A DNA stretch of 64,000 nt from Rhynchopus sp. YZ270_cl-10 (GCA_964035575.1 OZ037894.1:992001-1056000), one strand, 5' to 3'. Shown: positions 9,606-22,598, numbered from the stretch's first letter. The notes: generated by a model not told the origin, from the letters alone. Numbers and translations: made by a program.

Positions 9606-10160
9606 TTTTTATGTACCGAAAAGAAGGGAACATTTTTGTTCCTCGCCACACCTCTACTTTCAATTGAATGTATATTATGATGTGTTTATGCCCTTTTTAT
9701 GTACCGTTTTCTCCTCCCTATGCTGGCAATTTATTGAATGCACATGTCGAAATACTGAACTATCTTTTTTATGTACCGTTTTGCACCCAACCCATTTCGG
9801 CCCAACCGGGCCCGGTCAGCCCACTGACGCCCAATGCACATCTAGGGGCAAGTTACGCCCACGCACACCCACGGAACACCCACCTAAGACAGGTGTTTTG
9901 CTGTTCCTGGTGGTGGTGCCCGCATCGTGTTTGTACACGTGCCGCGCATTTTCTTTTCATCACCTTGTTTGGGGTTTTCAAACCGGTTTTGTGGGTCCGC
10001 AGCCACCTCTAATTGGGTGACAAAGTCACCGTTTTTTTTAGTTACGGGTTGGAGCGTGTCTGACAATGCAGCAGGCAGTTTTTGGGTGCGAAAAGACGGG
10101 GGAACAGCCCAAAAGGGTAATAGGGTACTTTTCCCCACCTGAGCCTACAACCCACGTACA
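9606..10160. other. Block of about 550 bp present only in unit 2 spacer
   Basis: Sequence near 3110-3120 of unit 1 continues directly where unit 2 has this extra block. The block contains three spaced copies of a TTTTTATGTACCG motif (near 9608, 9696 and 9767) and a GC-rich central stretch. I see no terminal inverted repeats, clear target duplication or coding frame, so insertion here and deletion in unit 1 are both possible. Confidence 0.5.
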
Positions 10161-10462
10161 CCCATTCACAGCCAACGTACATTGGGGTAAAACGGTACAT
10201 TTTAGTGCTATTTTAGGGCTTTGTCAAGCTATCATTGATAAAAAGTTTGTTCGTTTTTTCTTTTTTTTTGCTCACGTATCACCTGAACTACACCTCTGCA
10301 AAACTTAACTCTGTAACACCTCCCAGAGACCGTACAATGGCGTGGTTAAAAACTTTACGCTGTGACCACGCCACACAAGCGGGTGCTTTCTAGCATTTTG
10401 CAAATCGATGTTACTCCTTTTCATGATTTAGTCTGATTTTTTTTTTAATTTTTGAACTTGGT

Positions 10463-10500
10463 TGTATCATGTAGACACCTGAGGATGAGCTCCAGTATTT
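10463..10500 (-). repeat. Hairpin family B copy, antisense
   Basis: The reverse complement of family B (GTAGACACCTGAGGATGAGC on the + strand). The same copy in unit 1 is split by the transposon at 4075-4813, so it predates the duplication. Confidence 0.65.
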
Positions 10501-10644
10501 ATTTCTTTAACAGCCAGCTTACCAGCAGGGCCTTCAACCATAGTTTTGTAGAAGTAAAAAATATTTTTGGCCTCCCGTGCGCGCTTCCGACAGCAAGTCA
10601 CAGGGAGAGAAGCTCTCAGGGGCTTTCCACAGCACACCCCGTTT

Positions 10645-10775
10645 TTCTTTTTTTTCCTTCTTCTTGTGCTTTCATCCGGGGCTGGCATCGTACGTGGTCA
10701 TCGGAGGTGCCTGCATTAATGACTTCACTTTTTTCTTTTTCTTTACTTCACCTTCGGTTACCCTGCAGGAGGTAG
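10645..10775 (+). repeat. Dispersed repeats of families F and G
   Basis: Bases 10655-10735 match 30331-30400 (shared words include GGAGGTGCCTGCAT and a GGCATCG stem). Bases 10743-10775 (TTCACCTTCGGTTACCCT) match 40466-40500. Each can form a short hairpin. They occupy the part of unit 2 that has no counterpart in unit 1. Confidence 0.55.
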
Positions 10776-11440
10776 TGGAAAAACCTTGTCGAAGTTAAGG
10801 CTTAACTTAGACACGTTGAATCCCCTTGCGATCAACGAAACATTCTTTTTCTGATTTCGTTTCTTTCTTTCTCAGCTTAAGCTCAGATATCAGTTTGAAT
10901 TTTTTGGACGACTCCAGACACGATGCCGATTCGTCGCAATGAAATAATTTGTGTAGAAAAGTTCGAGTATGTAGGTTTTATTATTTGTACGATGCTGATT
11001 CTTCACCAGTGGGCGGCTGGGCATCCAGGGGTCTTTCGTGGCACTTCCAGAAACCCTGTAAGATCTTGGCTTGAGGGGAAAAGAAAAGTGCTGGTATGGC
11101 TAACCCTGGGAAACGAAGGTGGTCACACCTGCCTATGCTCATTGGTGGGTCAGTGGTACACAGTACAAACGATAGAGCGGCCATTTTTTATTTAAAAGGT
11201 ACCAAAATAAATTTATTCCCTACCTTTTGCCCCCTTTTTTTGGGCAAGGATGGAAGGACTCGTACAAAGCACGACACCTCCTTCATCAAGATTTTCACAT
11301 CTTGACTTCCTCGTCGGCGTGTTTCTCCTCTCTTCTCCTTTCCCTTCCCTTCCCTCCCCTCCCGTGCGTAAACTCATTCTTTCGGAGTTGGTGAACAATT
11401 TTATTGTTTTAAAACACAGCTCCAAAAAGTTGCTCTGAAG

Positions 11441-12896
11441 GGTGTGCGGTCTCTACAGTGCATACTGTGTGGACAGCATTTGATTACATACCCCTGAGCC
11501 ACCCCCACCCAAAGGTGGGTACGTTAGGCGCTTTGTTGCCGGCAACATAAATGATTTTTCCCCCTTCTTGTACCCTCCATTTCCTTCCCATCTCACAAAA
11601 CAAACACGCAAAAAAAAAAAAAAGCAATAAAACAAGAGCACAAAGCAAACATCCCAAAACCCTCCATCATCCGGGTAAGAGAAGCCATAGCTCCAAATAG
11701 GCGAACGGGTGAACCAAAAAAATAATAATAAAAAATAGGGGGGTTTTTTGGGGGAAAAGTCACGTGCCATGATGTCTCTATGTCACATGTCTATTTTCAC
11801 AAAAAGGTGAATATGAGATATGATCTCCCTCCAGGCCCTCACCCCCTTTTTTTTTTAGTCCCAAAATACCATCCTGTGTCTCCTATTTACCACATCTCTT
11901 TTTCGCTCCTCTTGTAAAAAAAAGCGCAGTCGATTGGCTGCTTCCCAAAAAGCCCCTTTCCATTTGTTTATTCCTCGTACAAGCCAACACCGAAGTAACA
12001 CCAATCCCCCCTGAAAAAGGAACTTTTTCCCCTCCCCCATAAAAAGTTGCTTTTTTTTTTAAGGGTTCAGGATGGGGAATACGTTTACGCAGTACATAGG
12101 CTTTTCGGCCTATTATTGAGTACCTTAGTTTACCCTACCAACGGTACTGAGGCGGTTGTTGACAACAGAAAAAAGCAAAAAAAAAAAACGAAAAGGAAAA
12201 AAAAGCACTCCATTTTTCAAGACATTTTTCTTCTTTTCCTCATTGAAATGAGTCATTCCCCGTACTTTATGGACACTACAAATGGAGTCAAATATCTGGA
12301 CACTTATCGTTACCCTCTTTTCCGCAGTTCCCACGCACCCTTGAATTCCTGTGCTTTGTACCTCGGTGGCTAGTCATCACAAAGACAATACAATTCTAAA
12401 AAAAAACCTTAGGTTTTTTTAGGTTCTTTACTAAAGAGATATGCGCAAATAAAACCCAAAGAACGTTGCTGGGCGTTTTTGCAGTCATCGTGAGTGTGTC
12501 CCGACCCGCGCGGTGTTCCTACACACATTCTCCTAGCTGCCTCGTCTCTCTTACCCACACACACTCTCTCCCCTCAAAAGGCGACCTACCGAATGAGCCA
12601 TCATCTTACAAACTTTGTACTTTTTTTTTATCATTCCCTTTTTTTTTCCTCACCACCCACCACTCCACTACACCAACAGACAAAAAACACACCTTTTTTT
12701 TTTAAACCAAACCTCGGGTGTCCACACTAACCAACGTTTTTTTTTTCTTTTTTCAAAAAAAAAACAAGGCACACAACAAAACCCCCCCTCCCCTCCTTCC
12801 TCTCCATCTTAGGGGAGGGACTTTGAGGGGGAGGGGGCACTCTTTTTCTTTTTTTCTTTTTCTTTTGAATATTTACTTCACTTTTTTTTGTCTCTG
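11441..12896. other. Spacer upstream of the E3 ligase gene
   Basis: Homopolymer-rich intergenic DNA with no supported gene. A 5'-clipped family B copy (CCTCGGGTGTCCACACTAAC) lies at 12712-12735. Pyrimidine-rich stretches at 12500-12670 and 12780-12811 end in CATCTTAG, a plausible trans-splice acceptor. Confidence 0.5.
12795..12811 (+). promoter_or_regulatory. Candidate trans-splice acceptor
   Basis: A pyrimidine-rich tract ending in AG at 12810-12811 lies 85 bases before the first in-frame ATG of the ligase gene. An alternative AG at 12903-12904 would remove that ATG. Confidence 0.4.
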
Positions 12897-15800
12897 ATGC
12901 AAAGATGGAGGGGGCTATTGGAAGGAACCGCGGAGACACCGGAGGGAATTAAAAGAATGATGGAGGGAGCGAGACAGGTCGGAGTCGTGCCTGACTCTGG
13001 TACTCTCATTGCTGAGGCAACGGAGTCACGAAGGGGAGATGCTTCTGTTCGATTGGATAGACGCGATGTGACGGTATCGGCCCCATGCAAGGTCGGCCTT
13101 CTCCCTGTCGGAAATGCGTATGAATTCACGACCACAACCGGAACTGCGTCAGCAACAAGGGGTAAATGGCAGTACGAGGTGACATTATATACCGCGGGGC
13201 TTCTCCAGGTCGGCTGGGCCACCTATTCTTCCCTCTGGTCGAAGGAGTATGGTGTAGGGGATAACATCAATACATATGCATTTGACGGACACCGTGTAAA
13301 AAAATGGAATGTGTCCCAACAGAACTACGGTACCCAATGGGAGGTAGGGGACGTCGTGACGAGCTGTATCGATCTTGATTCTGGGAAGGTCGATTGGTAT
13401 CTGAATGGACAGCATCTAGGGACGGCCTATGCGGATATCGACAGCCTTGCGACGCATGCCGCAGGGGGGAACGAACACCTTGTGTTCGTTCCTGCAGTGT
13501 CTATTAATAACAGCCAGCTTGTTGGGGTCAACTTTGGTGCCATTCCGTTCACCCATCCTGTGCCCGCATATGGGGCTCTGCAGCAAGGGGTTGGGTCAAT
13601 GCAGAGATATTGCGCTCCATTGACAGACGGGGTTCGCACTGCGGCAGAGATGTTGGTGAAAGGAGAAATCGGCCCGCAGGTCGGAACCGCCGCGTGTATG
13701 ACGATTTTCAGAAGACTATTCCGTGTCATCGATGTGTTCAAAAGTGTGTTCGCAAGCCATGCGGCGGAATACCCACAGCACCTTCTAGTATTTTGCGCGG
13801 CAGTGTGGATCCCGCTTTTGGAGGAAGTCTTGAAGGTGTCTGGGAAGGAGGTGGTGCACCAAATAGCATCGTTTTCTATGTCATGTCTTGATCCTAAGAC
13901 CGCGGGCGCGTTGTGGCAGCATACATTGCGGAGGCTGGCGCATCAGAATGCGTTGGCGCACCACTTTGATGTGTCATGCCATCCGATTGTGCAGGCCTGC
14001 AACCAGGCGTTGCCGCTTCTTTTTGATGAAGACAACATCGTGCAGCACCCCAAGCCGCACAGCAGGCTGGCGTACCTCAAAACGCAGCCCGAAGTTGCGA
14101 AGGAGATCAACCTCATGATGCTCAGGGGGCTCGGAGGGGAGCAGCAGCAGGCCACCTTCAACACCACCGCACGGAAACGCGCGGTCCCAAAAAGCACCGA
14201 CGTCGAGCAGAACCTCGCCACCACCCACGGCACGGACAGCATCTCTTTCACCCCAGACATCTCCCTCCAAATCCTCGCCGCCGTAACAGAAGTGCCCTCT
14301 GTTGTGCAGGCATGGTACGACTCTCCGACGTTCCACCGCGATGTGGTCGACCTTTGTACACACAAATTGCCGAACTCTTCGGTCATGCGGTTGTTGGTAC
14401 AACAAATGCATTGGCCTAGCTGTGGGGAACAGGATGACGCTCGGATTGCAGCATGCGAAAATATGGGTGCAGATGGGTTGAGACAGAACACTGCATCCCT
14501 GAAAGAACGTCTTGTCCGTCCAACGGACGCATTGCGGCAACAGACGGTGCTTAACATACTGCGCCCTGAAGGTGCCACTCCACACATTCTCCGTCTTCTC
14601 GACTCAACCTGCGAAGCGCTGCAACACCCAACAGACGGTGAAGGCGCAGCCACAGCACGCCTCTTCTTCTTCCTCCTCCCGCTGCTTCTCCCTAAGGATA
14701 TTGATGTGACATCATTGTACCCTCCTGCCTCTTTCATAGGGAACAGCACTGAAACCGAGCAGATGGGAGCCCAAATGGACCGGCTAGGCGGTCTGTTAAG
14801 CCACCTCCGCGCAAACTCCGCACCCGAAGTCCTCGACAACCAGACAGCGTGCACATCGGACACTCGATCGATCTTCGAGAGATTGGTCCTATTGTACCAT
14901 GCTGGAGTACGCAAGCACATTATGCGAACCGGAAACTACCTTGTCGAGCGTGCCAAGGCTGTTGCAAAGCTGCAGACGCTTTTACGCGAAAAACGTTTAG
15001 ACGAAAGAATGCTACGGTCTTTGGTCGCAGAAGCAGCGCAGGCGACAAGAAGGTGTACATGGGAGGATGTGATGATGGCATCAGCGGACACATGCGATAA
15101 AAGTACAAATGCTGGTGATCTTGCTGTGGAGGCACTCAAGATGCCTGATGCAGAGGTCGTGCCGCCACCAGGCTCGCCTATAAGACAACTCTTCTCTACC
15201 TTCCTCCGCATCCTGCTGCACTACGACAAAACAGCGTACTTCCAGTTCCTCCCCTCCTTCTTCCTCGAAACCCTCGTCACCATTGTGTACTACAAACGGA
15301 AAAGCCCAGAGGCGTTCCACGCAATGATCCGCGATGAGCCAGAACTGCTTCCCTTCCTCTTTAACCATATTCATGACGCAAGGATTGTCCATCCTGACCT
15401 GAGGGACACCATTCTTGGCGTTATTTCGTCGATTTTTGATGTGAATGATGCGTTGGTGCAGAAAACGTTTCAAGAGAAGCGTGGGTTGATGGGAGCGCTG
15501 CTGAGGGCAGTGTTGAGGTGCTTCCAGGACAAACAGCTGTGGGTGTCGTCGTTGTCGGTGTTGATCCGATTGACAAAGTTTTTGGAGTTTGGGTGCGTCG
15601 ACGAGCAGGTTCTTCTGATGCTGGTGGAGTGGAAGATCGTTCCTGCCGAGACACAGCCTGCACCGAACGTTGCGACCTCGTTGTGGCTATGCGAGGAGTG
15701 GCACCGTAGTGTTGTCGAGCTCATCCCATCCCTCCCCCGTGCAGCGAACGGTGCAGGGAACCTTTCCAGCCTCACCCCCTCCGGCAACAGCGACGACGCC

Positions 15801-16909
15801 AACAACATCCACGAATTCGTCAAAGAACTCTTCAACAAAATCGGCTGGGCCGTCTCCGAGCTCACCAACTGCATCGCAGAACACCATGAGCTCTCCCCAA
15901 CAGGCGCGCCGCTCCCCCAGTTGCGGCACCTTCAGAAGAAAGCGGCGATGATGGGCGACCTTACGCGGAGGTTGTTTCAGGTATGAAGATTTTTCAGTTT
16001 TTTTTTTTTCAAAAAAATGTGCCCAAATAGGTGCTGGAGTCGTGCACATTGATCATGCCGTCTGTGTTCTTGCCGGATGTTGAAGCGAACTGCCCAGTGG
16101 AGAGTCGGAAGAGCACAAACCTGGAGATGCTTGTTGAGGTGTTGATACACATTCTGCAGAAGTACGCGCTAACAGCGCAGGTCGTGCTTCCGCGGAAGGA
16201 CCGTGCACGTCTGCTGCTGCCTGTGTCGGGGTGCTTCGTCAACATGGTGTACGCGACGCTCTCTGCTCCCACAGCGCTGCTGGACCCGCGCTCAGAAGCG
16301 TACGCAGTGGACCCCAAGCAGAGCCCGTTCATGCAACAGCTCAGCGTGGCGAAGGAGGAGTGGAATGTAGCAGACTTCACACACATCATTGACCTCGACT
16401 GGAAGCAGGGTATGCAATTTTTTTTTTGTGCTTTTCATCCATCATCGTGGATCGGAGCTTTGTATTTCAAGACTTTTTTGAATTCACCCAACCCCAACCC
16501 CAACTCCAACTATTTTTCAGAAATTGGCTTCAGCAGCGAAGGTGACGGCTGCAAAGTCAACTTCCTCCGACACCCTAGTGTTCGGCAGGCGCTGGAGGGC
16601 GCGCACAGTGCGTGGTGTGCCAACAAGAAGAAGGAGGAGAAGCAGGTATGAAACATAGAATACACCCCCACTCATAGCTATATATACCACCACCACTCTT
16701 CTCAGGCGGAGGCTGTCGACGAAGACGCGCTCTGCTACATCTGCTACGGCTCTGCAGCGAACACAAAGTTCTCCTGTGGCCACAACAGCTGCTCCGCATG
16801 CATCACCAGACAGCTTGTGTACACGAACCGCTGTCCCTTCTGCAACGTCGAGGTGACCTGGATACAACCTGACGAAGAAGGAGGGGAACTTCTCAGAAAG
16901 TCTGTCTAA
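12897..16909 (+). CDS. RNF123: RNF123/KPC1-like E3 ubiquitin ligase (SPRY + RING), four exons
   Basis: Exons 12897-15980, 16031-16409, 16521-16645 and 16706-16909 join in frame to 1263 residues; animal RNF123 is about 1300. The introns (50, 111 and 60 bp) start GTATG and end in AG after a T-rich tract. Residues about 89-220 form a SPRY domain (VGWATYSSLWSKEYGVGDN, VDWYLNGQHLGTAY). A long helical middle follows. A C3HC4 RING sits at 1206-1242 (CYIC, CGH, CSAC, CPFC). In animals this ligase with its partner KPC2 ubiquitinates p27 and processes NF-kB1 precursor. Here it is predicted to be a cytosolic RING ligase that selects substrates through SPRY and the middle region. The start is uncertain: the first in-frame ATG is 12897, with an in-frame ATG ATG near 12957 also possible. 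Confidence 0.88.
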
Positions 16910-17650
16910 AAAAGGTCGATTTTTTTTTTTCAAAAAAAAATCTACCCCTGATGGCAGAGAGTGGCTGCTGGAAAAGGACGTAGTGAGGAAGTGCACAACG
17001 GAGATGGGGTGAAAAAGACCACTTTTTTTTTGCATTTTTTTTGTCTGACCGTTAATCAGATTCAGAGATAGAGTTCCTCACACTAAGCCATATTTCCTAA
17101 GGCGAGGGGGGGGTCATTTATAAAGCCCTGTATCAGATTAATCAAAAAAAAGGGATTGTCAGGGCAGCTGCACATATTACAGATGAACAGTGGAAACGTG
17201 GAGATTGCGCAAAATGTGGCAGCACAACAGAGGCAACTCCACCGCTCCTTTAATGTCTTTTGAATAGCGTAGCAGTATTCTCGGGTTTCTCTGCAACCCA
17301 GTTTTTTTTTGTTTTCTTCAAAAAAAAAAAAAAAATATTCCAAAAAAAAAGGGTGTGGAAAGCAATCCCACAGTATGCAGGAAGAGATAGATATTGCCCC
17401 GACCAGAGAGGGGGAGAGAGAAAAAATTAGTAGTGTGAAATTGTGGACTGTGCGGTCCTGGCATTTCTTTAAGTAGATCTTCGATTGGCGTTTTCAGTTT
17501 TATTTTATTTTTTTTTGCTATACTTTTTGGGGTAGATTGTTTTTTCTTTTCTACTGGGGGTAGTGTTGTTCAAAATTCGATCACTGGGATCGATCAGATC
17601 GTTGAGATCAGTTTAGGATGACTTTACCAACTCTTTTTTTCAATGTTTTC

Positions 17651-17700
17651 AAGGTGACTTGAAGCACGAGAGGCTTAGGATCATCATACAAACTTTTCTT
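17651..17700 (+). repeat. Hairpin family A copy
   Basis: AAGGTGA arm, AAGC stem, ACGAGAG loop, GGCTTAG closing arm, then ATCATC and ACAAACTTTTCTT. One of the more complete copies. Confidence 0.75.
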
Positions 17701-18847
17701 TTTCTTTTCTTCAGGAAATCTTTGAATATCAGGTTACTGGGTGATTCCCGGTTGCTTTTCAGGAATCTTCCTTTTCAATAACAGGGTCTAACTTCAAAAA
17801 AAATATAAAAAATGGGGGGAAAACAAAAAATAAAAAAAACAAAGAAAATGAAGACAAATCGAAAGAGCACAAAACGCTATTCGCTTTTCTTCTTATTCGA
17901 CACATTCTCAATACTCCCAGACCTCGCACTAATTCGTGTTTTTGTGGGGACGATATTTCACCAAAAAAAGTTAGTGTGAGAGGACTGAAAACTCTCCCCC
18001 CCCTTTCCTCCCCTCCCCCTTTTAACAAACAGGGTTTACAAAAATCTAACTAAAATTCGGTTATAAAGCATGTTTTTTTTTTTGCCTCAAGGTGTCTCAT
18101 GTTCATCTTATTAAAACTATTTTTCTCATTCACTTTACTTCACTTCTTATTTGGCTCTCTTAAGGAATTCTGTGAAGAAAAACGCTGCTATCCTATGATA
18201 GTGGTCTAAAAAAATCAAAAAAAATCTTTTCTCTTTTATTTTGTGTCCCTGGGCGGAAGATCTCTGCAAAAAAAAAAAAAACTGTGTAATTTGTTTTTTC
18301 GACTGTTTCGACCATACCCATCATAAGGTTTTATTTTTTTTAAAAATGTTGTTGAAGATTATGTTCTTCCAATACCATTTCCCTTTTTAGTGTGCACGAG
18401 AGGCATATTTTTATGTCAAGTGTTCTCTGTTTTCTTTCTAACGTCGTCCCGTATACGTTAGTATAACGGTGGCTTTTTTTTTACAGGGTTTTATTGGGTA
18501 AGAAATCTCTCAAAAAAAATTTGAAGAAAAAAAAGAGTGGATTTTATTTTAAAAAAATGTGGAGCTGTTTGCACATACACAACCAACCCCCTCTCTCTCC
18601 CTTTTACAAAATAAACCCTCCCATTTTTGGGGTGATTTTTGTCGATAAACAAGTTTCTTTTTTTGTTGCAGTGTGTAATGTGTTTCCTTTTCGCGTCCGA
18701 AGCACACCCTGCTACTCTCTATCTTCCGCAGCACACACTTAGTTTTGTCCCATACTTTGTTCAATACAGAAAAAAAAAAACTCTATTTTGTTGGGTGATT
18801 TTAGGCACAGGCTGGCGATCACCAAAGTACAAAAAAAAACAAAGCTC

Positions 18848-18881
18848 TAGTGGAGCTCACTCCTCTGGTGTCTGCACTACG
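18848..18881 (+). repeat. Hairpin family B copy
   Basis: AGTGGAG arm and CTGCACT arm around CTCCTCTGGTGT. Divergent, but the end stem still pairs (AGTG with CACT). Confidence 0.6.
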
Positions 18882-19097
18882 AAAAAAAAAATTCTTTTTT
18901 CTATTTTTTGTCTGTTTTGTAAACAAAGGCTTCCCCCCACCACACCCCAAATTTCGTATTTTTTTTTGCACTTTCAACTTCTCTTTTTTTTCTCTTTTTT
19001 CCTTTGAACTGCGTTGTGCGCTTAGTGCGACTCGACCTTTACATTTTCTTCTCCACATCACATCGTCCGCAACAATAAAAAAGGCTTCTGTTGGTTT

Positions 19098-19135
19098 CAC
19101 TGAAGACTGTCTTTACACGATAGCTACACTGAACC
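19098..19135 (+). repeat. Hairpin family C copy
   Basis: CACTGAAGACTGTCTTTACA followed by CGATAGCTACACTG. The AGTG/CACT end pairing of the family is partly lost. Confidence 0.6.
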
Positions 19136-20259
19136 ACAATAGATTTCAAAAAAAAAAAAACCTCTCAAAAAAAATACCATTTCCCGTCCCGTTTGGCTAA
19201 CTGGGGTTGATGGAGGGATAAGGTGCAGTGTCGTAAGGAGATAGAGAGGGGTGTGTGTGTGTGTGTGTGGATCGATGTGATCTTTTTTTTTTTTTTTTTG
19301 TGTGGGAGGGGAAAAAATGTAGGTCAAGAAGTTAAAAATTTTCCCCCCCATTACCTCCTCCCCCCCACCCCCTCTTCTCCTTCTTCCCTTTCCCCCCCCA
19401 TCCAGGTTTGTTTGTACTGCTCATTTGCTTAAGAAGGGTGGGAGCATTGTGCAGTGCAGACTGTCCACCCCTATCACCCCTAAGTGCGTAGATTACTACG
19501 GGTTTTGCCTCGAAATCACCATTTTTAACAAAAACAAAAAAAAAAAAAGTCACGCATCCCAGACCAGGTGTATACACGGTCTCGCCTCAAAAAAAAATCT
19601 TCAAAAAAAAACTCGTGGCTAAAAAAAGGGTTAACAACCCCGGTCCAAAAGGCCAGTCCAAAAAAAGCCAGGTGGCTGCAAACACATTTGGCGCCACACT
19701 GTCTAGGGCAGAGTAAAGGATTTGGGAGATACAGACAGAAAATATTGTTTATGTGAGAGGTATCTTCTCTGGTGATTTTCGTGGACCATTTATTTATGTG
19801 ATAGATACTCCTCCTTGGGTCCATGCTTTTTTAAAAAGAAAACGGTTTTTTTGGGGGTTTATGTGATGTTGTGCTTTTTTTTTGGTCTTGCGTGCCTTCA
19901 GCAATAGGGCGGAATGTCATATGTGCTGGCTGTCTCGGATCATTGCAATGCATGAAGATCTCTCAGCCCCCCCTCCCTCCTCCCCTCCCTCCCTCCCTTT
20001 TACCTCTAGCTATCTTCTATCTCGTTTTGTTTCTGTTTTCATGGGGTGCTCTGCAGCACCCTTCTCATTCCCCTCATTTGTTTTGTTGCGTATTTTTTTG
20101 TCTTTTTTTGTTGTTTTTCGTTGAAGGGGGGTTGTTTTTTTGTGTTTTTTTTTTATTCCATCAGGTGTGGGTAATTATTCTTAAGGTACTGGAATATTGC
20201 CTGTTGTGTAGTCTTCTTTAGTGACCCTGAGCAAAAAAAAAAAAAAGAAAAAAGAAAGA

Positions 20260-20287
20260 CATCCTCGGGTGTCTACCCTAATACAAC
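20260..20287 (+). repeat. Hairpin family B copy, 5'-clipped
   Basis: Contains CATCCTCGGGTGTCTAC and then CTAATACAAC. The 5' AGTGGAG arm is missing, as expected for a 5' truncation. Confidence 0.6.
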
Positions 20288-20355
20288 TCCAAGTTTTCAA
20301 AAAGAAAGAAAAAACGGTTTTTTTTTTCCGCAGTTGCAATATTTTTCTAAATTTG

Positions 20356-20395
20356 TACCAAAGGTACACTGTTCATGGGCTGTTGTATTTCAAGC
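20356..20395 (+). repeat. Dispersed repeat family D copy
   Basis: ACCAAAGGTACACTGTTCAT followed by GGGCTGTTGTATTTCAAG. It matches 22556-22598 and, more loosely, the receptor 3' flanks at 1961-2005 and 9160-9205. Confidence 0.55.
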
Positions 20396-21530
20396 CAACT
20401 TTTTTTTTTAAAATCGGCTGTCCCTTTTTATTGTTCCTTCCATGGAATTGGGTCACGAAACGCGGACACGCGCAAAAAAATAAAAAGCCACCGGCCCTCT
20501 GTTCCCCTGAATAGCGGATATTTTAGAACATTTTTTTTTTTTTGAAGAAAGATGGGAACTTTGTTGATCCCCTCACCATATACTATCAAATTATTGATTG
20601 CATATGATGAAAACTTTGTCGACCCTAAAATTAGTAAATCGCCCTTTTGTTGTTTTTTGTTGTTTTTTTTTTTTTCTTCCACAAAAAATTACCCCACTTT
20701 TTTTAGTAGCAGTAGGTTTCCTTAGTATTATTTGTTACCTTTAGCAAAAATTTTTTGTTATGTGCCTGCGAGAGAGATAGAGAAAACAGAGCAAAAATAT
20801 TGCTATTTTTTTTTTCTTCCCCCTGTTTCATTTCCTTGCGAATAAATGGATTTTCTCCTTCTTTTTTTTCAAAAGAATAATAGGAGCTGTTGTTCTTTTG
20901 TTCGTGAGAGAAGAGAAAGAGAGAGGGAAGACAGAGAAGTTGTCTTCTCATACAAAGAAAGGAGCGGTTTTGAGTTATGGCTTGAACCCACCTTTTCTAA
21001 CATTCTTTTTTTTTTCATCAAAAAGAAAAAACCCCCCCACCTCCAGGGTGGTTTTTGAAGATTTTTTTTTAAAAAGGCAGCTCATCCTGACTAATCCTCA
21101 GGGGGGGCGGGGTGTATACCACAGTTGATACCCAACCAGGGTTTTTTCAAAGCCATCCTGGAAGAACCCAACTTTCCCTCCACCTTTTTTTCGTAGAATC
21201 TGTTTTGTTTTTTTTTAATTGCCCTCCCAAAAAAAAAAAATGGGGGTAATTTGGGTATATTGGGAACTCGTGGCCCGTCTATCTGTGTTATGTCAAAAAG
21301 AGTTGCGAGTAATTTTCACAGGCGGGCTAGTCAGGACTTCCTTTGCACTACCAACTCCAAAAATGACTAGTGTTTTTACGATTAGTGTTCCACCAATAGC
21401 TGCTACTAGTTTAGCACTATTCGTTTAGGGGGACGATTGGTAGTTCCACTAGTGGTACCCCCCCCCCCCCCCCCGATTAGTCCAACTGTGTTTTGTCGTT
21501 CCCCACCCCCCAACCCTCATGGTGAGTACA

Positions 21531-21576
21531 GTTGGTGGTGATTGTATTTTACCAAAAAAAATACATCACCACCAAC
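21531..21576. repeat. Strong hairpin (about 19-bp stem)
   Basis: GTTGGTGGTGA at the left pairs with TCACCACCAAC at the right, and TGTATTTT with AAAATACA, with one bulge and a short A-rich loop. It is isolated in spacer DNA; function unknown. Confidence 0.65.
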
Positions 21577-22027
21577 GGAGGATGTCGGCACAACGCTGTA
21601 TTTTTTGATGCAGTTACTACTTTCTTGTTTGGGGGGAAAAAAACATGCCCTAATAACAGTTCACCATTTTCCCCCACCCGCTTCACTGCATTTCCTGCAA
21701 GAAACAAAGAAAAAGTTGTTGAGAGAGGAATTCCGGTGCCCAAACCAATGTGTGTGCGTGCAGACGCATATTTCCCTATTTTAAAAAAAGAGTGAAAATG
21801 TGTTCTGCACGACACAAATAACTCACAGAGAGAGAGGCACTCAACGCGCTTTCTTTCGACACATTTTTCTTTCTTCCAGCACCCCCCTCACATCCACCTT
21901 CGTCCCCACCGTTTGAGATTTTAATTTTTTTTTTTTTTTTTTTTTGTTTCAGACATTTCAGACATGCATTACTCTCCTCTCTCATGCATGAGTGTATGAG
22001 GTTCCTCTTTTCCCACCTCCCCCCTTC

Positions 22028-22078
22028 AAAGATGACTGACACTGCGAGGCTTAGGTTCATCTTACAAACTTTTCTTTT
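22028..22078 (+). repeat. Hairpin family A copy
   Basis: AAGATGACTG arm, GCGAGGCTTAGG and TTCATCTTACAAACTTTTCT. The outer arms AAGATGA and TTCATCTT pair perfectly, where other copies have AAGGTGA. Confidence 0.75.
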
Positions 22079-22477
22079 TTTTTCTTTTTTTTTTTTTTTT
22101 GAGTCGGGTGCCAGCTTATAGTGAGAGTGTGCTGCTTTTTCTTTCGTAGACCGACTGAGAGTGCTCGCGTTCATGATTTGTTAAAACTGGGTGGAAGCCG
22201 GAAAATTGGCTTGTTTGCCATTATTATTTCCCTCTCCCCCATTTTTGTGTGTGAAACAAAAAAAAAAGCAAAATAACTTTTAACTCCCCACAATACACAG
22301 TCGCAAAAGCTAGCTCCATCATGTTGACTGGTAAAGGGGGTTTTTATGTGTCGTGGCGGGACAACAAAAAAAATGTGTCCCTATTAGGTGTGGCTAGGGG
22401 GGGACGCAAAAAGTGCGCAGAAGTGCGAATCACCCCTCCTTCAGCCACACCACCATTTTCTTTTTCTTTTTCTTTTT

Positions 22478-22518
22478 GGAGTGTCAGTGCGTCCGGCGTT
22501 TGCACTTTCAACTTCACT
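22478..22518 (+). repeat. Hairpin family E copy (LINE 3' end), strongly truncated
   Basis: GGAGTGTCAGTGCGTCC followed by GGCGTTTGCACTTTCAACTT. It matches the 3' terminus of the LINE fragment at 50779-51927. Only the last 40 bases of the element are present. Confidence 0.65.
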
Positions 22519-22555
22519 TTTTATTTTCCCCCTCCTCCCCCGATGAAGTAGGTCA

Positions 22556-22598
22556 TGTACCAAGGTACACTGTCATGAGCGGTCTGTTTTTCAAGTCA
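22556..22598 (+). repeat. Dispersed repeat family D copy
   Basis: GTACCAAGGTACACTGTCAT, then GAGCGGTCTGTTTTTCAAG. Matches 20356-20395. Confidence 0.55.

Larger units (their letters stand above)
7199..11440 (+). repeat. Tandem segmental duplication, unit 2
   Basis: This is the second copy of the gene-plus-spacer unit described at 1-5345. It lacks the three DNA transposons and the 35-bp hairpin of unit 1. It has its own extra blocks at about 9606-10160 and 10500-10960. Similarity to unit 1 stops near 11440 with no receptor gene following. Confidence 0.85.

Noticed and set aside
13943-14920. 325-residue minus-strand frame inside the E3 ligase
   Set aside because: Overlaps the well-supported ligase exon; no domain and Ser/Cys/Arg-rich.
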